A DNA stretch of 41,169 nt from Actinomycetota bacterium. GTDB lineage: Bacteria; Actinomycetota; CADDZG01; WHSQ01. Shown in pieces: positions 34,614 through 41,169 of the stretch (positions within the stretch are counted from its first letter, which is position 1; each line of letters begins with the position of its first letter). The translations under genes were made by a program, and so were the position numbers. The notes under the pieces were generated by a model, which was not told the origin of the DNA, searched no databases, and was given only the letters and a program-made list of their open reading frames with translations. The stretch lies in assembly GCA_013694625.1 (NCBI GenBank), contig JACDCD010000187.1:1-41169 (forward strand), read 5' to 3'.

Positions 34614-35528
34614 TCAGAGAGGCCCGACCCTGCCGGCAGCAGGCTCGAACGGCGTCGCGTAGTCCGGCACCCGGGACAGGACCGTGCTGATCGTGGCAGG
34701 GTCGGTGGCGTGGGCGCGCCCGGCCGCATCGATGATGGCCGGAAGCAGCCGGATGTCCCCGGCCGTCGGGAAGCCGGTTATCTCCGGGCGCGCCAGGACG
34801 AAGGCCACCGCCGCGTCGATGTGCGGCTGCTCGTCGAAAGGCATGTACCAGGTGGCATAGCGCGGGTCCTCCCCCTCCGGCCAGAGGTTCCTCGATACCG
34901 GTTTGATGACCATCAGACCGGTATCCTGATGCTTGATCTCCGAGACGAGAGATTCGTAATCACGCCGGTAATCCTCATAGCCGTACAACAGGTAGTTCAA
35001 CGGGGTGAGCACGGTGTCGAAGCTGTAGCGGCGCAGGGCTTCGAGGTGGGTAGCCGGCGCGCCGTGCCCGTGCCCCGTGATACCGATGGCACCGACAAGA
35101 CCCTCCTCCTTGGCCTCCAGGGCGGCCTCGAGGGCGCCGTCCCGGCCGGTCGCCAGGTCAAGTTGCTCTACGTCTCCAATGGCGTGCAGCTGGATCAGAT
35201 CGACGCTGTCGACCTGCAACCGTGTGAGCGAAAGCTCGATCTCGCGGCGCGCCCCTTCTTTGCCGCGCTCCTCGGTTTTGGTGGAAAGAAAGATTCGGGA
35301 GCGTATGTCCGCCATCCAAGGACCCAGCCGCAGCTCCGCGTCACCGTATGACGCCGCCGTGTCGAAGTGGTTGATGCCGCTATCGAGTGCGAGCGAGATC
35401 GATCCATCCGCCTCCTCCTGGGTGACTTCCCCCAGGGCCGCGCCCCCGTAGATACAGACCGAGCTCATGTGCTCGAGGCGTCCCAAACGACGCTTCTCCA
35501 CAGTCACGCCTTTCTCTTGGGTTTCCAC
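34614..35528 (-). CDS. Aldo/keto reductase family protein
   Basis: A 304-residue (beta/alpha)8-barrel oxidoreductase. The catalytic tetrad is visible: Asp and Tyr in DTAASYGDAE, Lys in STKTEER and His in LIQLHAIGD. The enzymes reduce carbonyls with NADPH; the substrate is unknown. The start ATG 35528 is 42 nt after the sugar dehydrogenase stop on the same strand, so the two may share a transcript. Confidence 0.88.
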   Translation of the reverse strand: METQEKGVTVEKRRLGRLEHMSSVCIYGGAALGEVTQEEADGSISLALDSGINHFDTAASYGDAELRLGPWMADIRSRIFLSTKTEERGKEGARREIELSLTRLQVDSVDLIQLHAIGDVEQLDLATGRDGALEAALEAKEEGLVGAIGITGHGHGAPATHLEALRRYSFDTVLTPLNYLLYGYEDYRRDYESLVSEIKHQDTGLMVIKPVSRNLWPEGEDPRYATWYMPFDEQPHIDAAVAFVLARPEITGFPTAGDIRLLPAIIDAAGRAHATDPATISTVLSRVPDYATPFEPAAGRVGPL

Positions 35529-35570
35529 GAGCTCATACCCTATTCCCCGGCAGCGTCTCCGGTTGGCCTC

Positions 35571-36842
35571 CTACTCTGCCGTCAACTGCAGGAGCCGGCC
35601 GGCCGAGATGTCCGTGAGGTAGAGCTCGGCATCCTCGCCTACGCCGAACGAGCTCACGAGATGATCCGTGTCCAGCAACTCGACGGGAGACTGCTGCCGG
35701 GGCCCGCCTGCAGCGACGGCCCACAATGTCCCGGAGCAGTAGTCGCCGAAGATGTAGGCGCCGCTCAGGTCCGGATACCGGCGTCCGCGATAGACATGAC
35801 CACCCGTGACCGAGCATCCCTGATCGTGTGAATACTCTGCCAGTGGCAATCTGCGGCCCTCTTGCCGGCAACCCACGTCTGGTTCGTAGCAGGTGGTGGC
35901 CTCCATGTCGTCCCACCCATAGTTGATTCCGCCTCGGCGCGCCGGCGCCCTGTCGATCTCCTCGAGATCCTCCTGCCCGACGTCGGCTATCCAGAGCCGG
36001 CCCTGATCGAAGCTGAAGCGCCACGGGTTTCTCAGACCGTAGGCCCAGATCTCGGGACGCGCCTCGGCGCGGCCGGCAAATGGGTTGTCCGGGGGGATCC
36101 CGTACGAGGAGGCGTTCCCGCCTGCGTCAACGTCGATGCGGAGGAGCTTTCCCAGCAGAGTGTCGAGCGCCTGCCCGTTGTCCTCCGGGTCTCCGGCACC
36201 TCCCCCGTCACCTGTTGCGATGTAGAGGAAGCCGTCGGGACCGAACGCGAGCCCGCCCCCGTTGTGGTTGGCGAAGGGCTGGTCGATGGTGAGAAGCACA
36301 CGCTCGAAAGCCGTGCCGCCGCTCGGGGTTCGCCGGTACTCCGCCACCACCGTGTCGCCGCGCAAGTCGGTGTAGTTGACGAACAGCCGCCGGTTGTGGG
36401 CGTAATCAGGGTGAAACGCAAGCCCGAGGAGCCCCTGCTCACCACCGGGCGCCGTCTCATCGCGCAGGTCCAGCCAGGGATCCGGCTCCAACCGTCCGTC
36501 CTCCACGATCCGCACGGTGCCGCCCTGCTCGACCACGAAGAGCCGTCCGCTTCCGTCGCCTGCGTGGGTCACGCCGAGGGGCGCCTCGAGCCCGCCCACC
36601 ACCGGTCTGAGAGCCAGGCTAATGGCATCGAGGTCGGGTTCCCTGTGCCCGGCCCCGCCGGGGCGATTGCCTCCGACGAGTGCTCCGGCGCGGCGTTCGG
36701 CCCGCGTGGGCGCCTCTTCTCCTGGTGCGCCGCTACAGCCGGCGACCAGGACGCACAGGAGCGGGAACCACAGCGCCAGCTCGAGGCGCGCCCGATTGGC
36801 TCTGGAATGCGGCCGACTGGAGTGGTTTGCTGGCACGGTCAC
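35571..36842 (-). CDS. PQQ-dependent sugar dehydrogenase-type lipoprotein (GSDH family)
   Basis: From GTG 36842 the product has 423 residues. It has a lipoprotein signal with VAGC (Cys36), a short disordered linker and then a six-bladed propeller of the glucose/sorbosone dehydrogenase type: PLGVTHAGDGSGRLFVVEQ, GLLGLAFHPDY, FANHNGGGLAFGPDG, ATGDGG, WAYGLRNPWR and GINYGWDDME. Such enzymes oxidise sugars on the outer side of the membrane using PQQ; the natural substrate is unknown. GGAGGG lies about nine bases before this GTG. A frame extension to 37064 runs into the divergent bioY gene and is rejected. Confidence 0.88.
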   Translation of the reverse strand: MTVPANHSSRPHSRANRARLELALWFPLLCVLVAGCSGAPGEEAPTRAERRAGALVGGNRPGGAGHREPDLDAISLALRPVVGGLEAPLGVTHAGDGSGRLFVVEQGGTVRIVEDGRLEPDPWLDLRDETAPGGEQGLLGLAFHPDYAHNRRLFVNYTDLRGDTVVAEYRRTPSGGTAFERVLLTIDQPFANHNGGGLAFGPDGFLYIATGDGGGAGDPEDNGQALDTLLGKLLRIDVDAGGNASSYGIPPDNPFAGRAEARPEIWAYGLRNPWRFSFDQGRLWIADVGQEDLEEIDRAPARRGGINYGWDDMEATTCYEPDVGCRQEGRRLPLAEYSHDQGCSVTGGHVYRGRRYPDLSGAYIFGDYCSGTLWAVAAGGPRQQSPVELLDTDHLVSSFGVGEDAELYLTDISAGRLLQLTAE

Positions 36843-36903
36843 ATCATGGGGCACCCTCCGTGTTATCGAAGGGGTCGGACACCGGCATCTTGAAGGGAGA
36901 AGC

Positions 36904-37560
36904 GTGGCCACAGCCCAGGCACGACCGCTCGCACTCACTCTACGGCCCCACTCGACGAGACGCGCCGTCCAGTTGGATGCAGTCCTGGTGGTGGGTGCGG
37001 CGGCGATCACCGCACTGGGGGCCCAGATCGTGATCACCCTGCCGTTCACTCCGGTTCCCATCACCGGTCAGACGTTCGCCGTGCTGGTCACCGCGTCGGT
37101 GCTGGGGCGGGCCCGGGGAGTCGCGGGTCAGCTTCTATACCTTCTTGCCGGCGCGGCCGGGCTGCATGTGTTTGCCGGAGGAGCGCACGGGCTGTCCTCC
37201 CTGACGGGCGCGACCGGAGGCTACCTGGTTGGATTCGTGGTCGCGGCGGCGATCGTTGGATGGCTGGCCGAGCGGGGCTGGGACCGGCGTCCAGGGAGCG
37301 CAGCGGGAGCCATGCTCCTGGGAAGCCTCGTGATCTACGCCGTCGCGCTTCCCTGGCTCTACGCGACGGTCGGCGCAGGCCTCTGCACCCATCCCTTCTT
37401 CGGCGCCTACATTCCAGGGACAGTCTGTGGGAACGGCTTCCTGCTGACGCTCTACGCCGGTTTCTTCCCCTTCGTGGTCGGCGACGTGTTGAAGTTGCTT
37501 CTGGCTGCAACGGTTGTGCCGTCTGCATGGGGGGCCCTCGGGGCGGCGCGCCGCCGCTGA
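36904..37560 (+). CDS. bioY: Biotin ECF transporter substrate-binding subunit BioY
   Basis: A 218-residue membrane protein with six helices. It has the BioY signature PFTPVPITGQTFAVL near residue 45, then GARGVAGQLLYLLAG-like and LTGATGGYLVGFVVAA blocks. BioY captures biotin for an energy-coupling-factor transporter; bioM/bioN genes are not in the window, so it may use a shared ECF module or act alone. GTG 36904 has AAGGGAGA four bases upstream. The C-terminus ends Ala-Arg-rich, reading through a CGGCGCGCCG palindrome. Confidence 0.93.
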   Translation: MATAQARPLALTLRPHSTRRAVQLDAVLVVGAAAITALGAQIVITLPFTPVPITGQTFAVLVTASVLGRARGVAGQLLYLLAGAAGLHVFAGGAHGLSSLTGATGGYLVGFVVAAAIVGWLAERGWDRRPGSAAGAMLLGSLVIYAVALPWLYATVGAGLCTHPFFGAYIPGTVCGNGFLLTLYAGFFPFVVGDVLKLLLAATVVPSAWGALGAARRR

Positions 37561-37622
37561 GCGGACTGGCGGCGACCCGGTTGGGGTGCCTGCACCGGGC
37601 CACGCCCGCATCCCATGCAACT

Positions 37623-37654
37623 GGACTCGACTGAGACTAAGGGCAGTCGAGTCC
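37623..37654. terminator. Convergent terminator hairpin between bioY and the sulfatase
   Basis: GGACTCGACTG and CAGTCGAGTCC make an eleven-base perfect stem with a ten-base loop. The loop contains the sulfatase stop codon, so the last sulfatase codons form one arm. It lacks a T-run, but its position suits termination from both sides. Confidence 0.7.
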
Positions 37655-39178
37655 GTTGCACAACATGTCGTCCCGCAATTGTGCCGCCAGTCCCTCCACA
37701 TCGGGGTCGTTCTTCCGGCTTGCATCACCGAGCAGATTCTGGAGTTGCCAGGGATCTCGTCTGAGGTCGTAGTACTCCCTGGAGAGGACGCGTCCGCGCT
37801 GGTAGTACTCCGTGTATTGATAGCCGGGTGCGCGCAGCGACTTCCAGCCCGGAATGCAGCCCACCTCGGGACACGGGCGAGCAACTGCAAACCGCTGCTT
37901 CTTGTACTCGAAGAAAATCCGGTCGCGCTCCCTCGACGTCTGCAACACTGAACGTCCGTCCATGGCGACGCCCGAAGCGTAATGGACGTCTGCAACATCG
38001 AGGATCGTCGGGGCGAGGTCCAGATTGCTGACCATTCGGCGGTCGGTTTTTGGCATTGCAACCTGTTCCGGCCATCGGACGAGCAGCGGGACCTTGATCG
38101 AACTCGTGTAGGGGTACCCCTTGCCCACATTGCCGTGATCTCCCCATAGAAGGCCGTTGTCGGAGGTAAAGATGGCCAGTGTGCGCGACAGGTCGCCTGT
38201 ATCGGCAAGACTCCGCATCACCCTGTCGACTAGATCGTCGACGGACCAGAGGGACCTGAGCTGTTTTCTGCGCACAAAGTGCGCCCATTCATCACCCGTC
38301 ACGCCTTCTTGGATGAACGATGGTTTGTCGCTGATGTCGGCTTCCGCATACGCAGGGGTCCGCCGCATCACCGGAACTGACGACCTAGCGTCTGCTGTCC
38401 GGACGACAGAAGGGATGTGCGGCGCAGCCGTGGACAGGATCATCAACCATGGCTTGTCACTAGCCCGGGTCACAAATCCCATCGCCGTGCTGGCGGCCAT
38501 GACCACGGCCACCGCAACGACGGCCACAAGAGCACGCTTGTGCAGGACCGCCCATGCCCCTCCGAGGAGTACCGTCGCACACGCAAGGAGTGCGATCCTG
38601 CGCGCCAATACCTCCCCCCTGATGAGATGTTCGGCGCGCCCGCGCATCAGGTCGGAGGAGTATCCATCCACGAGACCGTACCTGTTATCGACGTTCCACT
38701 CCTCCCGCCCGTAGTCGGCGGTGGCGCTATGTGCGAATATCGCCCATTCGGCGAAATAGGGGGGCCGGCGTTCGAGGTTCCAGGCGTTGAGGTACTTGCC
38801 GAACAAGGCCGTCCGGTACCCCACCCTGGAGAGATGATATTGAAAAGTCGTGCGCTGATCGAGCCTGTTCACCTCTTCCACATCTGAGTTCGTCACAACT
38901 CCGTGATTGTGCGAATAGCGACCCGTAAAGATGGAGGCACGCGATGGACAACAAAGGGGGGTCGTCACGAACGAGTTCTTGAAGCGGGTGCTGGACCGAC
39001 CGAACCAGGCCGTCGTCTTTGGCATGACGTTCATGCTTTTCGACGGCTGGTCGTCGGTCAGGAACATCAGGACGTTGGGCCTTTCCTGCGGCCTATTCTT
39101 GGTGATTACCCATTGGGTAACCCAGAGGGCGGGAATTAGCGCTAGCATCACACCCGCCGCCAGGAGCCTTACTTTCAC
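37637..39178 (-). CDS. Membrane-bound type I sulfatase with an internal membrane hairpin
   Basis: A 513-residue protein with an N-terminal signal anchor (residues 5-26). The sulfatase fold starts at NVLMFLTDD, with metal-binding D42-D43. The formylglycine site is C76 in CCPSR (76-80), followed by FTGRYSHNHG. Later metal ligands are in TSDNGLLWGDHG. Between the usual blocks GRAEHLI (about 186) and DKPWLMILS (about 241) sit two hydrophobic helices (195-212 and 216-236) joined by HKR. This inserted hairpin is not part of common sulfatases. It should hydrolyse a sulfate ester outside the cell; the substrate is unknown. The start is GTG 39178. A formylglycine-generating enzyme is not in the window. 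Confidence 0.85.
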   Translation of the reverse strand: MKVRLLAAGVMLALIPALWVTQWVITKNRPQERPNVLMFLTDDQPSKSMNVMPKTTAWFGRSSTRFKNSFVTTPLCCPSRASIFTGRYSHNHGVVTNSDVEEVNRLDQRTTFQYHLSRVGYRTALFGKYLNAWNLERRPPYFAEWAIFAHSATADYGREEWNVDNRYGLVDGYSSDLMRGRAEHLIRGEVLARRIALLACATVLLGGAWAVLHKRALVAVVAVAVVMAASTAMGFVTRASDKPWLMILSTAAPHIPSVVRTADARSSVPVMRRTPAYAEADISDKPSFIQEGVTGDEWAHFVRRKQLRSLWSVDDLVDRVMRSLADTGDLSRTLAIFTSDNGLLWGDHGNVGKGYPYTSSIKVPLLVRWPEQVAMPKTDRRMVSNLDLAPTILDVADVHYASGVAMDGRSVLQTSRERDRIFFEYKKQRFAVARPCPEVGCIPGWKSLRAPGYQYTEYYQRGRVLSREYYDLRRDPWQLQNLLGDASRKNDPDVEGLAAQLRDDMLCNGLDCP

Positions 39179-39341
39179 CTTTTCGGTGTACCACCTACGG
39201 AAGTCTTACGGGTGGAGCCATGACCCCGTCCGCGCTACTGGGCGGTTGGTCGTCACTCCGCCCTCGGCCGTCGTTGCGCCGCCAAGTCGATAAGGTGGGA
39301 GATCTGAGTTCAAGCGCGTGACGGCCCGTGGAGGAGAACCA

Positions 39342-39746
39342 ATGGACGCAAAGGTGAACAAGAGCGACAAGGAATGGCGGGAGCAGCTAACTCCGGAACA
39401 GTATGAGATCTTGAGGCGCAAGGGCACCGAACCCCCGTTCACAGGGAGTTATGTGCTCTCCAAGGACAAAGGCATGTTCCGGTGCGCCGCCTGCGGAGCC
39501 GATCTCTTCAGCTCCGACACCAAATTCGACTCCGGAACAGGCTGGCCCAGCTTCACCGAGCCGGCGGTCGCAGAAAACGTCGAGCTTCGTCCCGACAAGA
39601 GCCTCTTCATGCGTCGCACGGAGGTTGTCTGTGCGCGCTGCGGCGGGCACCTGGGCCACGTATTCAAGGACGGCCCGGCACCCACCGGAGAGCGCTATTG
39701 CATCAACTCGGCGGCCCTGAATCTGGACACCGAGGCCGCCGAATAA
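39342..39746 (+). CDS. msrB: Peptide-methionine (R)-S-oxide reductase MsrB
   Basis: A 134-residue enzyme that repairs methionine-R-sulfoxide in proteins. Two CxxC pairs (CAACG and CARCG) bind structural zinc, and the catalytic Cys is in [16 protein letters not shown] and [11 protein letters not shown] are family hallmarks. ATG 39342 follows GGAGGAG with five to six bases of spacing; an earlier in-frame start at 39318 is less good. It is a single gene that converges on tal. Confidence 0.96.
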   Translation: MDAKVNKSDKEWREQLTPEQYEILRRKGTEPPFTGSYVLSKDKGMFRCAACGADLFSSDTKFDSGTGWPSFTEPAVAENVELRPDKSLFMRRTEVVCARCGGHLGHVFKDGPAPTGERYCINSAALNLDTEAAE

Positions 39747-39766
39747 CCACCGGGCGCCACGTATGA

Positions 39767-40864
39767 CTATTGGGTGAGCTCGTCCGCCTTGTCGTTGAGT
39801 ACCTGAATCAATTCATCGAAGGACTTCGCGAAGGCCGACACGCCCTCGTCTTCGATCTGCCGGGAAACATCGTGCATCTCGACCCCGGCCTCGGCCAATC
39901 CGTCCCATACCGCCTTCGCCCCTTCGACGTCTTTGTCAATCGTACGCTCGACGACCCCATGGTCCAGGAATGCGTCGATGGTCTTGTCCGGCATCGTATT
40001 GACCGAGTTGTCGCCGATCAGATTAGTGACGTAGAGCAGATCGTCGTACTCGGGGTTCTTGGTCGAGGTCGACGCCCACAACGGGCGCTGCACGCGCGCT
40101 CCCCTCTGTTCGAGAGCTTCCCATCGGGCGCCCGAAAAGCGCTCGAGAAAGAGTTGATAGGCCAACTTGGCCTGAGCGACGGCGGCTTTACCCCGCAGCG
40201 CCAGGGCTTCGTCCGTTCCGATCGTCTCAAGTCTTCGATCGACCTCTGTGTCGACACGGCTGACGAAGAAGGATGCGACGCTGGTGACCTGGGACAAATC
40301 GCCCCCGAAGGTCTCCAGTCCGGACAGATAGGCCTCGATCACTGCGTCGTAGCGCTCGAGCGAGAAGATGAGCGTGACGTTGATATTGCGGCCCTCGGCA
40401 ATCATCTGCTTGATCGCCGGGATGCCGGGCTCGGTGGCGGGGATCTTGACGAACAGGTTCGGCTCGGCTATGCGCTCGTGCAGATTACGGGCTGCTTGGA
40501 TCGTCCCCTCGGTGTCGGGCGCAAGCGACGGGGCAACCTCTAGCGACACGAAACCGTCCCGGCCTTCACTTGTGTCGTATACCGGGCGCAGCACCGCCAG
40601 GGCGTCCGAGATGTCGTCGGCCACCATGTCCCAATAAGCGTGCTCCACGGTCTTGCGCTCTCTCTCCACCAGCGAGTTGAACTGATCGTCATAGTCGGCT
40701 GAGTCCGCCATCGCCTTCTGGAAAATCGTTGGGTTCGACGTCACGCCCCGTATGCCCTGCCCCACGAGGTCGGCGAGCTGACCGCTGGTGAGGTAGCCGC
40801 GCTTGAGATTGTCGATCCAAGGGCTCTGCCCTTGTTGCTCGAAGAGCTCGTGAAGCTTCGTCAT
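39767..40864 (-). CDS. tal: Transaldolase
   Basis: A 365-residue (beta/alpha)8 enzyme of the pentose phosphate pathway that moves a dihydroxyacetone unit between sugar phosphates. The Schiff-base Lys is in WASTSTKNPEYDD; other blocks are GVTSNPTIFQKAM, LFVKIPATEPG, NVTLIFSLERY and IGDNSVNTMPD. The length fits actinobacterial transaldolases, which are longer than the E. coli type. ATG 40864 follows GAAAGGA; a frame extension to 41050 is rejected because it overlaps the divergent ORF and lacks homology. No tkt or zwf gene is nearby, unlike the usual tkt-tal cluster. Confidence 0.95.
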   Translation of the reverse strand: MTKLHELFEQQGQSPWIDNLKRGYLTSGQLADLVGQGIRGVTSNPTIFQKAMADSADYDDQFNSLVERERKTVEHAYWDMVADDISDALAVLRPVYDTSEGRDGFVSLEVAPSLAPDTEGTIQAARNLHERIAEPNLFVKIPATEPGIPAIKQMIAEGRNINVTLIFSLERYDAVIEAYLSGLETFGGDLSQVTSVASFFVSRVDTEVDRRLETIGTDEALALRGKAAVAQAKLAYQLFLERFSGARWEALEQRGARVQRPLWASTSTKNPEYDDLLYVTNLIGDNSVNTMPDKTIDAFLDHGVVERTIDKDVEGAKAVWDGLAEAGVEMHDVSRQIEDEGVSAFAKSFDELIQVLNDKADELTQ

Positions 40865-41012
40865 TGGAACCGTCCTTTCCGGACTCAAAGAAGTGCTCGT
40901 GGTTATGCTACCCACATCTCCCCCTGCCGACCCTCCTGACCCGAGGCGTGCTCCCCACTCCTGGAAGCCGTCTGAAAGGGCTCTCCGTGAGGCGCTAGGC
41001 TGATGCAGAGAG

Positions 41013-41169
41013 ATGATACGTGTCCTAGTGACATCTCCGACAGAGCTCACACTCGACGGGAAGACCTACGGGCCCGACGAAGAGTTCGACGCGCCGGACG
41101 AAGCCGCCCGCAAGTGGATCGCGGCGGGTTGGGTGGCTCCGGTGGCACCGACAGAGGCCGAGGACAAGG
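41013..41169 (+). CDS. Start of a small ORF of unknown function (partial)
   Basis: The frame from ATG 41013 is open to the window end (52 codons). Its content (TLDGKTYGPDEEFDAPDEAARKWIAAGWVAP) resembles short proteins whose pattern is 'ligand-like strand, PG/PD turn, then an acidic helix ending in AAG', often seen in phage-related or small accessory proteins. The coding character is good (charged, no stops), but the rest of the gene is outside the window. It is divergent from tal with 148 nt between the starts. Confidence 0.55.
   Translation, partial: MIRVLVTSPTELTLDGKTYGPDEEFDAPDEAARKWIAAGWVAPVAPTEAEDK

Noticed and set aside
36843-37064. N-terminal extension of the sugar dehydrogenase frame
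   Set aside because: It overlaps the divergent bioY gene and lacks homology. A lipoprotein signal begins properly at GTG 36842.
37135-38208. A 357-codon minus-strand frame across bioY and the sulfatase end
   Set aside because: It crosses two well-supported genes and the terminator hairpin and shows no domain.

Overview
The window looks like chromosomal DNA of an actinobacterium. It is GC-rich, with many GTG and TTG starts. It carries a pgsA-patA pair of phosphatidylinositol-mannoside type, a SenX3-RegX3 type phosphate two-component system, an actinobacterial-style ThrS, a MutT1-like Nudix/histidine-phosphatase fusion and a beta-carbonic anhydrase close to mycobacterial Rv1284. The class cannot be fixed by reading alone. 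No rRNA, tRNA, CRISPR array, insertion sequence or prophage module was seen.

Layout. 1-1204: lipid genes patA (cut by the window edge) and pgsA, minus strand. 1373-8430: an EF-G-like GTPase, thrS, a secreted metallopeptidase, a small helical protein and a MidA-type methyltransferase. 8597-9180: a vapBC toxin-antitoxin pair with a palindromic operator. 9193-9567: the only gene-free stretch over 300 bases; it holds a repeat with internal hairpins. 9568-13356: clpB, a zinc-ribbon protein with an eight-residue repeat and a 2-hydroxyacid dehydrogenase, apparently one operon. 13599-16727: a second CDP-alcohol phosphatidyltransferase, ftsH and a degenerate receiver protein. 16758-18897: thiO-thiS-thiG, closed by a strong terminator.

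19606-29529 is a phosphate island: phoU, a CYTH-CHAD (polyphosphate-type) protein coupled to a MutT1-like hydrolase, senX3-regX3, then phoU-pstB-pstA-pstC-pstS on the opposite strand. Candidate PHO boxes lie before senX3 and in the pstS/glycosyltransferase divergent region. That region also faces a DUF2304-glycosyltransferase fusion followed by a UDP-sulfoquinovose synthase (sqdB). Sulfolipid is a known phosphate-sparing lipid, so this neighbourhood may link phosphate sensing to sulfosugar synthesis.

32217-41169 is mostly single-gene metabolism: an EamA transporter, carbonic anhydrase, two small membrane proteins, an aldo-keto reductase, a PQQ-type sugar dehydrogenase lipoprotein, bioY, a sulfatase with an unusual internal membrane hairpin, msrB, tal and the start of a small unknown ORF.

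The strongest signal not explained by genes is the palindrome CGGCGCGCCG. By eye it occurs 12 times, and its GGCGCGCC core 22 times, far above chance, with an empty stretch over the phosphate island. No clearly new defence or mobile system was found.
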